Source of the DNA: Micromonospora sp. NBC_01796
GTDB lineage: Bacteria > Actinomycetota > Actinomycetes > Mycobacteriales > Micromonosporaceae
Assembly: GCF_035917455.1 (NCBI RefSeq)
Contig: NZ_CP109078.1
Span: 434,001 to 498,000, forward strand
DNA: 64,000 bases
Reading direction: 5' to 3'
Position numbers and translations under genes: made by a program. Shown here one piece after another: positions 49,587-57,055 of this stretch (position 1 is the first letter of the stretch; the number at the start of each line of letters is the position of its first letter). The notes below the pieces were generated by a model. That model searched no databases and was not told the origin of the DNA. It was given only the letters and a program-made list of their open reading frames with translations.

Positions 49587-50999
49587 ATGTCCGAGCCGCT
49601 CGACACCGGCAGCCACGATCTCGCCATTCCGGCCGCCCTGGCCGAGTTCATGGGGACCGGGTGGAGCGAGCCGGACGCGCCGACCGAGGTCCACCCGGAG
49701 GTGGCGGCCTGGGCCGCGAAGCGCCGGGCCCGGCTGGCCGGGATGTTCCCGGGCGAGCACCTGGTGGTGCCGGCCGGAGCCGCCCCGGTACGCAGCAACG
49801 ACCAGTTCTACCGGTTCCGTCCCGGTGCCGACTACACCTGGTTGACCGGGGACGGGAACCGGGGCGGAACGCTGGTGCTGGCCCCGGACGGGGAGGCGAC
49901 CCTCTACACCGACGAGCCGCCGAAGCTGGGCAGCACCGCGTACTGGGCGGACCGGACGACCGGGGTGGTGTGGAACGGCGCCCGAACCGATCTGGTCACC
50001 CTGGGCCGGGCCCTGGACCTGCGCTGCCGCCCGCTGGCGGAGCTGCCGGCCGCGCTGCGTACGAGCCGGCGGGCGCGGCTGCTGCGGGGCATCGACCCGC
50101 ACCTGGACGCGCTGGTTCCGGTGACCGATCCGGCAGGGGACGCGGACCTGGCGGTGGCCCTGGCCGACCTGCGGCTGATCAAGGACGAGTGGGAGGTCAC
50201 CCAGCTTCAGCACGCCGTGGACGTCACCGCCCGTGGGTTCGAGGACGTCGTACGGGCGTTGCCGCAGGCCACCGGCCCCGGTGGCGAACGGTGGCTGGAG
50301 GGGACGTTCTGGCGGCGGGCCCGTACCGAGGGCGAGGAGGTCGGGTACCACTCGATCGTCGCCGCCGGTTCGCACGCGGCAACCCTGCACTGGAAGGACA
50401 ACACCGGCCCGGTGCAGCCCGGCCAGTTGCTCCTGCTCGACGCGGGGGTGGAGGTCGGCACCCGGTACACCGCCGACATCACCCGGGTCCTGCCGGTCAG
50501 CGGCCGGTTCACCCCGGTCCAGCACGACGTCTACGAACTCGTACGCGCCGCGAACGACGCGGCCATCGACGCCCTGCGTCCCGGTGCCGCGTTCCGTGAC
50601 TACCACTGGGCGGCGATGGCGGTGCTCGCCACCGGGCTGGTCGACCTGGGCCTGCTCCGCTGCTCGCTGGACGAGGCGCTGGACCCGCAGCGGCAGCTCT
50701 ACCGCCGGTGGACGCTCTGCGGTTCCGGGCACATGCTCGGCCTGGACGTCCACGACTGCGCCCGAGCCACCCCCGGCCGGTACGCCGACGGCGAGTTGCA
50801 GGCGGGCATGACCCTGACCGTCGAGCCGGGGTTGTACTTCCAGCCGAACGACGAGCTGGTTCCGGCGGAGCTGCGCGGCCTGGGCATGCGGATCGAGGAG
50901 GATCTGCTGATCACGGCGACCGGCAGCCGGAACCTGTCGGCGGCGCTGCCGCGCAGTGCCGCCGACGTCGAGTCCTGGATGGCCGCCCTGGCGGGGTAG
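49587..50999 (+). CDS. M24 family Xaa-Pro aminopeptidase/prolidase (PepP-like)
   Basis: A 470-residue creatinase-fold metallopeptidase. The five metal ligands are visible: Asp in LLDAGVEVG, Asp in TADITRVLP, His in CGSGHMLGLDVHD, Glu in TVEPGLYFQP and Glu in RIEEDLLIT. The N-terminal 180 residues form the AMP_N-like domain (FYRFRPGADYTWLTGDGNRG). It releases N-terminal residues before proline, so it can feed (hydroxy)proline to the divergent operon. It is probably co-transcribed with the PucR gene. Confidence 0.93.
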   Translation: MSEPLDTGSHDLAIPAALAEFMGTGWSEPDAPTEVHPEVAAWAAKRRARLAGMFPGEHLVVPAGAAPVRSNDQFYRFRPGADYTWLTGDGNRGGTLVLAPDGEATLYTDEPPKLGSTAYWADRTTGVVWNGARTDLVTLGRALDLRCRPLAELPAALRTSRRARLLRGIDPHLDALVPVTDPAGDADLAVALADLRLIKDEWEVTQLQHAVDVTARGFEDVVRALPQATGPGGERWLEGTFWRRARTEGEEVGYHSIVAAGSHAATLHWKDNTGPVQPGQLLLLDAGVEVGTRYTADITRVLPVSGRFTPVQHDVYELVRAANDAAIDALRPGAAFRDYHWAAMAVLATGLVDLGLLRCSLDEALDPQRQLYRRWTLCGSGHMLGLDVHDCARATPGRYADGELQAGMTLTVEPGLYFQPNDELVPAELRGLGMRIEEDLLITATGSRNLSAALPRSAADVESWMAALAG

Positions 51000-51001
51000 C
51001 C

Positions 51002-51016
51002 GCTGACGCGGTCAGC
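51002..51016. terminator. Small hairpin between convergent M24 and AhpD-like genes
   Basis: GCTGAC-GCG-GTCAGC, a perfect 6-bp stem with a 3-nt loop directly after the M24 stop. Confidence 0.45.
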
Positions 51017-51044
51017 CCTCACCGGGGTAGCCGTGGCCCTCGGG

Positions 51045-51599
51045 TCAGGCCTGCCGGCGCGCTTCCTCCAGTACGGCCAGGTAGCCGCCGGCCACGATCT
51101 TCTTCGCCCGGTCGGTGTAGAAGTCGGGGTCGTCCGGCAGCGCGGTGGCGAGTCCGTCGACGTAGCGGTTGAACATGCAGAACGCGGCCGCGATCAGGAC
51201 CGTGTCGTGGATCTCCTGGTCGGTGGCGTCCTCGGCACGGGCCGCCTTGACCAGGTCGTCGGTGACGGCCCGTCCGGTGTTCTGCACGGCGGCGGCGATC
51301 CGGAGCAGTGCCCGCAGCTTGGCCGAGACGGGTGCCCCGTCGATGTCGGCGCGTACCTGCTCGACCAGTTCCATGCCCTCGTCGAGCTGCGCGGCGGCGT
51401 ACGCGGCGTGCGCGGAGTAGCAGTAGGTGCACTCGTTGAGCGCCGACACGTACGCCGCGATCAGCTCACGCTCGCCCCGACTCAGCGTGCCGGGTCCGCA
51501 GAGCAGTACCTCGACCAGCCCGTTGAGCGGAAGGGCCGTCTCGGGGCGGAACCGGAACAGTCCCCGGATCCCCGGCTCGTGCAAGGTCAGGTGCGGCAT
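51045..51599 (-). CDS. Carboxymuconolactone decarboxylase/AhpD-like peroxidase family protein
   Basis: A 184-residue all-helical protein. The signature SALNECTYCYSAHAAYAAAQ carries the CxxC and the downstream His of AhpD-like alkylhydroperoxidases. VLIAAAFCMFNRYVDGLATA is also typical of the family. The likely role is peroxide reduction through the CxxC thiols. ATG 51599 follows AAAAGGAGCGC. A perfect 18-bp palindrome lies upstream, probably an operator. Confidence 0.9.
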   Translation of the reverse strand: MPHLTLHEPGIRGLFRFRPETALPLNGLVEVLLCGPGTLSRGERELIAAYVSALNECTYCYSAHAAYAAAQLDEGMELVEQVRADIDGAPVSAKLRALLRIAAAVQNTGRAVTDDLVKAARAEDATDQEIHDTVLIAAAFCMFNRYVDGLATALPDDPDFYTDRAKKIVAGGYLAVLEEARRQA

Positions 51600-51614
51600 C
51601 TGCGCTCCTTTTCC

Positions 51615-51632
51615 GATCCCGGCACCGGGATC
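51615..51632. promoter_or_regulatory. 18-bp palindrome upstream of the AhpD-like gene
   Basis: GATCCCGG-CA-CCGGGATC is perfect and lies 16 bp before the minus-strand ATG, where a repressor would block transcription or where the mRNA leader would fold. Confidence 0.5.
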
Positions 51633-51821
51633 ACGGCTCGGCTCGCCGACCAGGCTCGGCGATGGGCGTCCGGCCGTCAACAGAGCCGAAACCCGGCGGA
51701 ATAGCCCGATAGGCGACTTCGATTTCGGGCAGTCGGCGCATCGGGGGCCGAATCGGCGGGTCGCCACCGCACGAATGAAGATGCCCGAAGCCGCGCCGTC
51801 GGTGCGTCCGGTCGACCTCCG

Positions 51822-51827
51822 TAGCCT
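51822..51827 (+). promoter_or_regulatory. -10 box of the DUF2786 gene (leaderless type)
   Basis: TAGCCT, then 7 nt, then GTG 51835. No Shine-Dalgarno is present. Confidence 0.4.
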
Positions 51828-51834
51828 TGTACAG

Positions 51835-53049
51835 GTGACAACATCGGTGCGGGAGCGGATCAGGTCGGTAGTCGTCGGCTCGGTGGACTATGAAACCGGG
51901 CTGGACGCGCTGACCGTCACGCCCCCGGCCGAGGTTGATCCGGCGCTGGTCGCCGTACTGAACGAGGCGTGCGCGGGGCTGTGGCGGCGGGGGTGGCAGC
52001 CGGTCGAGCTGCACCGGGTGGTGGGCCGGCGGGGGCAGCCGACGCACACCCAACTGGTGACCGATGCGATCGCCGCGCACCTGCGCCACGTCTCCCGCAA
52101 GCGGGTGGACGAGCGGTGGCTGGCGCAGGCGAACGCGCTCGAGGCGCGGGTCTGGTGGCGCAGCGACGCCACGTACCTGGACGAGGTCGCCGTCCGGTGG
52201 CGGTCGGACCGGGTGGCCGTACTCGATGCGGTGTTGACCCTGCTCACCATCCTGGCCGAGCTGCCGCCGATCGAGGTGCTCGTGCCGCCACCCGGAACCG
52301 CGCCGCAGCCCGGTCGCCGGTCCGGCAGCGCCGGCGGCGGGCGGATCGACGAGCGCCTGCTGGATCGGGTACGGGCACTGCTGGCCAAGGCCGAGTCGAG
52401 CACGTATCCGGCGGAGGCGGAGGCGTACACCGCCAAGGCCCAGGAGTTGATCACCCGGCACAGTCTGGACGAGGCGCTGCTCCTGGCCCGGTCCGGCGAC
52501 ACCGCCGTGGTCCCGTACGCCCGCCGGATCGGCGTCGACCACCCGTACGAGGGCGAGAAGGCGTCCCTGCTCGACGCCGTCGCCCGGGCCAACCGCTGCC
52601 ACACGGTCTGGTCCCCGGAACTCGGATTCAGCACCGTCTTCGGGTTCGACGCCGACATCGACGCCGTCGACCTGCTCTACACCTCCCTGCTGGTGCAGGC
52701 GCACCGGTCGATGGCGCGAGCCGAGCCGCCGGGCGGCAAGGCCGGCCGGGCCAGGCTGAAGGCGTTCCGCCAGTCGTTCCTGGTGGCGTTCGCGATCCGG
52801 ATCGGTGAGCGGCTGGCCGGCGCCGCCAAGGCCGCCCTGACCGAGGCGACCCGCGACACGGACGAGATCGGTACCGCCGAACCGGTCAACCTGCTGCCGG
52901 TGCTCGCCGCCCGTGACGAGCAGGTACGCGAAACCATGCGGAAGGTGTTCCCGCAGACGGTCCGGGCGCGCGGCAGCCGGGTCGACAGCCGGGAGGGTTG
53001 GGAGTCCGGCCGGGAGGCCGCCGACCGCGCGACCCTGCCCACCCCGTAA
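51835..53049 (+). CDS. DUF2786 domain-containing protein
   Basis: A 404-residue soluble protein of unknown function. The DUF2786 motif is seen mid-protein: LLDRVRALLAKAESSTYPAE and AEAYTAKAQELITRHSLDEA. The N-terminal part is helical (VDPALVAVLNEACAGLWRRG) and the C-terminal region (RARLKAFRQSFLVAFAIRIG) is the second conserved block of long actinobacterial members. Several shorter family members occur in phages. GTG 51835 is chosen because TAGCCT is 7 nt upstream; the frame stays open further up but through the AhpD promoter region. Confidence 0.82.
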   Translation: MTTSVRERIRSVVVGSVDYETGLDALTVTPPAEVDPALVAVLNEACAGLWRRGWQPVELHRVVGRRGQPTHTQLVTDAIAAHLRHVSRKRVDERWLAQANALEARVWWRSDATYLDEVAVRWRSDRVAVLDAVLTLLTILAELPPIEVLVPPPGTAPQPGRRSGSAGGGRIDERLLDRVRALLAKAESSTYPAEAEAYTAKAQELITRHSLDEALLLARSGDTAVVPYARRIGVDHPYEGEKASLLDAVARANRCHTVWSPELGFSTVFGFDADIDAVDLLYTSLLVQAHRSMARAEPPGGKAGRARLKAFRQSFLVAFAIRIGERLAGAAKAALTEATRDTDEIGTAEPVNLLPVLAARDEQVRETMRKVFPQTVRARGSRVDSREGWESGREAADRATLPTP

Positions 53050-53072
53050 CCCGGCGGCGCGCTTCGACCCGG

Positions 53073-53855
53073 TCAGCCTCCGGCGGGGGTACGGGCGGGG
53101 CCGACGTCGACGAACCGGAACGTGCTCAGCAGCGGGGCGTCCCCCAGCTCCTCCATGATCAGACCCTTGGTGGGTGAGAACTGGAGGAACGCGCCCTGGT
53201 TGCTGATCGCGTACGCGCCCTTGCCCTGGGCGGTGATGGTGAACCGCTGGGCCGGGTTGTCGGGGTCGCAGAGGGCCCCCTCGACGGTCAGCGACCGGCC
53301 GGAGTTCGGGTTGTACACCTGCCAGCAGGACGGCTCGTCGGCCGCGGGGTGGTTGTTCGCCCGGGTGTACGACAGGACCTGGAAGAGGTCCCCGCCGAGC
53401 GGCTTGGTGACGAACCGCTGCCGGCCGCTGTCGTCGTCCACCTCGGCCAGCCGACCGTCGAGCGACAGCCCGCCCTCGGACGCCTGCACCCGCACCATCG
53501 TGACCTCCCGCGTCCCCGAGAGCAGGGGGTCGGACGTACCGGCCGGGGTGGTCGGTGGCGCGGGGGAAGGTGTGGGGGTCGTCGTCGCGGAGGGGGGCGT
53601 GGAGGGGCCGGCGGATGCGGGCGGGGCGGCGGGCGGACCGGTCTGTGGACCTCGGGCCGGCTGGGTCACCGCGATCCCTGCCGTGAGCAGGCCCACCAGT
53701 GCGACACCGAGTGCCGCGGAGCCTGCGTACCTGCGCTTGCGGCGTTTGTCGCCCCGTTGGCGGACGTCGGCGGGGACGTTGGGGAGCCGGCCCGTACGCC
53801 CGGCGTGTGCGGCAAGCGAACGCAGAGCATCGTCGAGGTGGTCGTCGGGCATCAT
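53073..53855 (-). CDS. Single-pass membrane protein, putative anti-sigma partner
   Basis: A 260-residue protein: an N-terminal cytosolic segment (1-40, MPDDHLDDALRSLAAHAG), one membrane helix (about 42-64, SAALGVALVGLLTAGIAV), a long Pro/Thr/Ser/Ala linker (65-110) and an outer domain of about 150 residues. The outer domain (SCWQVYNPNSG, LCDPDNPAQRFTITAQGKGA) has a ricin-B-like or carbohydrate-type look. Its ATG overlaps the sigma-factor stop, so it is probably a membrane anti-sigma factor or co-sensor. No zinc anti-sigma HxxxCxxC motif is present. The outer domain is duplicated in the lipoprotein at 54570-55235. Confidence 0.78.
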   Translation of the reverse strand: MMPDDHLDDALRSLAAHAGRTGRLPNVPADVRQRGDKRRKRRYAGSAALGVALVGLLTAGIAVTQPARGPQTGPPAAPPASAGPSTPPSATTTPTPSPAPPTTPAGTSDPLLSGTREVTMVRVQASEGGLSLDGRLAEVDDDSGRQRFVTKPLGGDLFQVLSYTRANNHPAADEPSCWQVYNPNSGRSLTVEGALCDPDNPAQRFTITAQGKGAYAISNQGAFLQFSPTKGLIMEELGDAPLLSTFRFVDVGPARTPAGG

Positions 53856-54355
53856 GGCCGTTCCCCATCCATGACGTACTGCTCGCTGCCGAGGTGTTCG
53901 GCCAGGGCCCGGCGGCCCCGGGCGAGCCAGGTCTTGACCGTGTTGGCGGACGTGCCGGTCTCGACGGCGATCTCGGCGACGCTGAGACCGACAAGATGGT
54001 GCAGGACGACGACCCTACGCTGATCTTTGGAGATCTTGCGCAGGGCCTGCACCAGCGCCACATGGTCGGGGCTGATCGCGTCGACGTGATCATCGGTCGC
54101 GTCCCGGTGATGCGCCCGGAGCCGGTTCGTCGCCTTGCGCCAGGCGGAGACCGCGATCCGGTACGCGACCCGGCGCACCCATGCCTCCGGGCTGTCGCAC
54201 TCGCGTACTCTGCTCCACCGGTCCCACGCCCTTAGGTACGCCTCGGCGACGGCGTCCTCGGTCTCGGCGTAGTTGCCGACCATCACGTACACCTGGCCCA
54301 GCACCCGCCGGGAGGATGCGGCGTAGAAGTCGTCGAACTCCTCGGCGTTACGCAT
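53852..54355 (-). CDS. SigE-family (ECF) RNA polymerase sigma factor
   Basis: A 167-residue sigma-70 group IV protein. Region 2 is FDDFYAASSRRVLGQVYVMV then AETEDAVAEAYLRAWDRWSR; region 4 is SKDQRRVVVLHHLVGLSVAE followed by IAVETGTSANTVKTWLARGR. It lacks the C-terminal SnoaL extension of ECF41 members. The next gene starts within its stop (ATGA overlap) and encodes a membrane protein with an outer sensory-like domain, so the sigma factor is probably held at the membrane until a signal arrives. Confidence 0.94.
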   Translation of the reverse strand: MRNAEEFDDFYAASSRRVLGQVYVMVGNYAETEDAVAEAYLRAWDRWSRVRECDSPEAWVRRVAYRIAVSAWRKATNRLRAHHRDATDDHVDAISPDHVALVQALRKISKDQRRVVVLHHLVGLSVAEIAVETGTSANTVKTWLARGRRALAEHLGSEQYVMDGERP

Positions 54356-54569
54356 GTGCCATGTACTCCCGCCCCGACCGGACAACCGCGTCCGGGACCC
54401 ATCTACCCAGGGCGCGGCCTCGGTATTCGCCAGCCTGACATCGACTCCCGCCGAAGAGGGTAGGCGCCGGCCGGCACGCTGCCGGCACGGGGGTGGAGCG
54501 GGCGCGGCCGTCGGTCGGGGAGGTGGTTCGTCCACCGCCTCCCACGACCGTCGGCGTGCGCGGACCTGC

Positions 54570-55235
54570 TCAGCCACCGGCCGGAGTACGGGCGGGGCCC
54601 ACGTCGACGAACCGGAACGTGCTCAGCAGCGGCGCGTCACCCAACTCCTCCAGGATCAGGCCCCTGGACGGGGAGAGCTGCAGGAACGCCGACTCGTGGC
54701 TGATCGCGTACGCGCCCTTGCCCTGGGCGGTGATCGTGAATCCCTGGGCCTTGTTGTTCGGGTCACACGCCGCACCCTCGACGGTCAGCGGCTCCGAGGA
54801 CCTCGGGTTGTAGACCTGCCAGCAGGTGGGCTCGTCGGCGGCGGGGTGGTTGTTGGCCCTGGTGTACGACTTGACCAGGTACTTGTCCCCGCCGAGCGGG
54901 GTGGCGACGAACCGCTGGCGACCGCTGTCGTCGTCCACCTCGGCCAGCCGACCGTCGAGCGACAGCCCGCCCTCGGTCGCCTGCACCCGCACGATCGTCA
55001 TCTCCCGCTTGCCGGACAGCAGGGGGTCGCTCGTGTTCGCCGGGGGCGGCGCGGCGGACGACGGTGCCGAGGACGGTGTCACGGCGGCGGTCGGCGCAAG
55101 CGTCGGCGTCGCGGACGAGGAGACGGAGGGTCCGGCGGATGCGGTCGGATCCGCGGGCGATCCGGTCCCGCACGCCACCAGCGCACCGGTGCACGCCAGC
55201 ATCGTCGCGCCGGTAACCCATCTCACCTTGGGCAT
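54570..55235 (-). CDS. Lipoprotein sharing the outer domain of the anti-sigma-like protein
   Basis: A 221-residue lipoprotein: lipobox LVAC with Cys22, a Ser/Thr/Ala/Pro linker (25-70) and the same outer domain as the membrane protein at 53073-53855. From TSDPLLSG to the C-terminal ARTPAGG the two are about four-fifths identical by eye, with the last 40 residues almost unchanged. It has no membrane helix beyond the anchor. It lies upstream of the sigma gene on the same strand, with a candidate ECF promoter in front, and may compete for or pre-bind the same signal. Confidence 0.82.
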   Translation of the reverse strand: MPKVRWVTGATMLACTGALVACGTGSPADPTASAGPSVSSSATPTLAPTAAVTPSSAPSSAAPPPANTSDPLLSGKREMTIVRVQATEGGLSLDGRLAEVDDDSGRQRFVATPLGGDKYLVKSYTRANNHPAADEPTCWQVYNPRSSEPLTVEGAACDPNNKAQGFTITAQGKGAYAISHESAFLQLSPSRGLILEELGDAPLLSTFRFVDVGPARTPAGG

Positions 55236-55576
55236 GGCCTACTCCTCACACACCGCCCGCACCTGGCTGCCGGGCAATCGACATGGACGCCGTGCCGGCT
55301 CACTGCGCCAACACCCCCCAAACACGCCTGCCGCCGTCCGCCGGTTTCAAAACGTCGCGGAATTTTCCGGTGCGCCGGCGCCGGCCGTTGCTCCGAGGGA
55401 ACGGGTTCGGGACGACCCGGTTATTCGGTTGGCCCGGACCGACGGGCTGGTTACCGTGGCCACATCGTTCCGACCTCCGAAGTGGGTGCTTTTGATGCCG
55501 GCGAACAGCGTGCTGATCCGGACCGACCAGCCTCAGCGCCAGTTCACCCGTACCTCGGACGTCAGGAGCCTCAGAA
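55236..55576. other. Divergent intergenic region, lipoprotein/methyltransferase
   Basis: A 341-bp gap with no supported gene. The left half holds a candidate ECF promoter for the lipoprotein. The right end has a ribosome binding site (CAGGAGCC) for the methyltransferase. A short GCGCCGGCGC palindrome near 55374 is the only other notable element. Confidence 0.4.
55321..55348 (-). promoter_or_regulatory. Candidate ECF sigma promoter of the lipoprotein gene
   Basis: On the minus strand, GAAACC (55348-55343), a 16-bp spacer and CGTGTT (55326-55321). The GAAC-like/CGT layout is that of many ECF promoters. The start codon is 85 nt further. The sigma factor encoded downstream may act here. Confidence 0.4.
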
Positions 55577-56323
55577 ATGGATCTTCCACGTAGCGTCACC
55601 ATCCGCGAGGGCGACCTTCGCATCCTCAACCCGTTCACCTCGGAGAAGCTGGCCACCCTCGGGCAGGCCGTGCACCTGCGCGCCGGGATGTCGCTGCTCG
55701 ACCTGGCCAGCGGCCGGGGCGAACTGCTCTGCACCTGGGCCCGGGACCACGGCGTCTCCGGCACCGGCGTCGACATCAGTACGGTCTCCACCGACGCCGC
55801 ACGGGCCCGCGCCCTCAGCCTCGGCGTGGCCGACCGGGTCACCTTCGTGCACGGTGACGCCGCCGGGTACGTCGCCGAGAAGCCCGTCGACGTGGCCTGC
55901 TGCATCGGTGCCACCTGGATCGGCAACGGTGTCCCCGGCACCCTGGAACTCCTCGAACGCAGCCTCCGGCCCGGTGGGATGCTGCTCGTCGGGGAGCCGT
56001 ACTGGCGGATCGACCCGCCCGACGAGGAAACCGTCCGCGCCTGCTACGCCAGGACGAAGGACGAGTTCCGGAGTCTGCCGGGTCTGGTCGGCCTGTTCCG
56101 GGACAGCGGTTGGGACCTGGTCGAGATGGTGCTCGCCAGCCAGGACAGTTGGGACCGGTACGCCGCCGCACACTGGCTCAACCTGCGTACCTGGCTGGAC
56201 GCGAACCCCGACGACGAACTCGTCGGGGAACTGCGCCAGGAGTTGACCGACGATCCACTCCGCTACGTCCGCTACGTACGCGAACACCTCGGCTGGGGAG
56301 TGTTCGCGCTGATGCGGCGATAG
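55577..56323 (+). CDS. SAM-dependent methyltransferase (class I)
   Basis: A 248-residue Rossmann methyltransferase. Motif I is SLLDLASGRGELLCTWARDH, motif II GTGVDISTVS, then VTFVHGDAAGYV and CCIGATWIGNGVPGTLELL; LRPGGMLLVGEPYWR is motif IV/post-I. This pattern resembles the small-molecule C/N/O-methyltransferases of the UbiE/CFA group, but the substrate is unknown. ATG 55577 follows CAGGAGCC. Confidence 0.9.
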   Translation: MDLPRSVTIREGDLRILNPFTSEKLATLGQAVHLRAGMSLLDLASGRGELLCTWARDHGVSGTGVDISTVSTDAARARALSLGVADRVTFVHGDAAGYVAEKPVDVACCIGATWIGNGVPGTLELLERSLRPGGMLLVGEPYWRIDPPDEETVRACYARTKDEFRSLPGLVGLFRDSGWDLVEMVLASQDSWDRYAAAHWLNLRTWLDANPDDELVGELRQELTDDPLRYVRYVREHLGWGVFALMRR

Positions 56324-56471
56324 CGGTTTCGGACGAGTCGGCCGGTCCACCCGGCCGGGCGCGGGCGCACCCACCTGCTCATTCAAGATCTACCGAAGGT
56401 CCGCTCAAGACGGGGCCACCAGGCTGCCTCCCATACTCGGCCACGTGCATCCAGGTAAGGAAGGCCACGGG

Positions 56472-56837
56472 ATGAAACTCCTGAAGACGCTGGCGATAGC
56501 CGCCGCGACGACCGCCATGCTGGTGCTGGGGGTTGCGGGACCGGCGCATGCCGACGCTACCGCCTACAACGACTACGGCACCGCCACCTTCACCAGCAAC
56601 GGGGACTACTTCGTGGTCACCCAGTTCGAGCAGGGCCAGTTCCCGGAACCATGGGCGACGTACGCCGAGTGGTACACCAGCTACGGCAGGACCGGGGAGT
56701 GCGGCGACACGATCGGCGGTCGGATCGGCTGCAACGAGGACGTTGCGGAGAACCGTTACATCACCATCCGTGTCTGCACCCGGTACGGCTTCTACGACCA
56801 GTCCATCTGCGGTGGTTGGAGAACGTCGGCCACCTGA
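56472..56837 (+). CDS. Small secreted protein with two Cys pairs (121 aa)
   Basis: Starts at ATG 56472 (AAGGAAGG upstream) with a clean signal peptide: KLLKTLAIAAATTAMLVLGV and cleavage near AHADA. The mature part of about 94 residues has four Cys (ECGDTIGGRIGCNED, RVCTRYG, SICGGW), probably two disulfides, and aromatic residues, as in small extracellular proteins of streptomycetes. I do not recognise a family. A strong terminator follows, so it is monocistronic. Confidence 0.78.
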   Translation: MKLLKTLAIAAATTAMLVLGVAGPAHADATAYNDYGTATFTSNGDYFVVTQFEQGQFPEPWATYAEWYTSYGRTGECGDTIGGRIGCNEDVAENRYITIRVCTRYGFYDQSICGGWRTSAT

Positions 56838-56849
56838 GCCGGACGGGGA

Positions 56850-56888
56850 CCGGTGCCGCCCTCCGGATCGCACGGGGGGCGGCACCGG
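56850..56888 (+). terminator. Terminator after the small secreted protein gene
   Basis: CCGGTGCCGCCC (56850-56861) and GGGCGGCACCGG (56877-56888), perfect 12-bp stem with a 15-nt loop, 12 nt after the stop. Confidence 0.8.
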
Positions 56889-57055
56889 GGGTGATCGCCC
56901 GTCCGCTCCCGGTCCTGCGGACGCCGACGAGCGCTCGGGCCGGTCGGACGATCGACCCGTGTTGCCGGGGTGTCCCACAATGATCATGCGAGCCGTCGCA
57001 CCACTCGGGCCCACACCGGCCTTCGGGTGTCCATCGGTCACCGAGGCAGGCAGAC

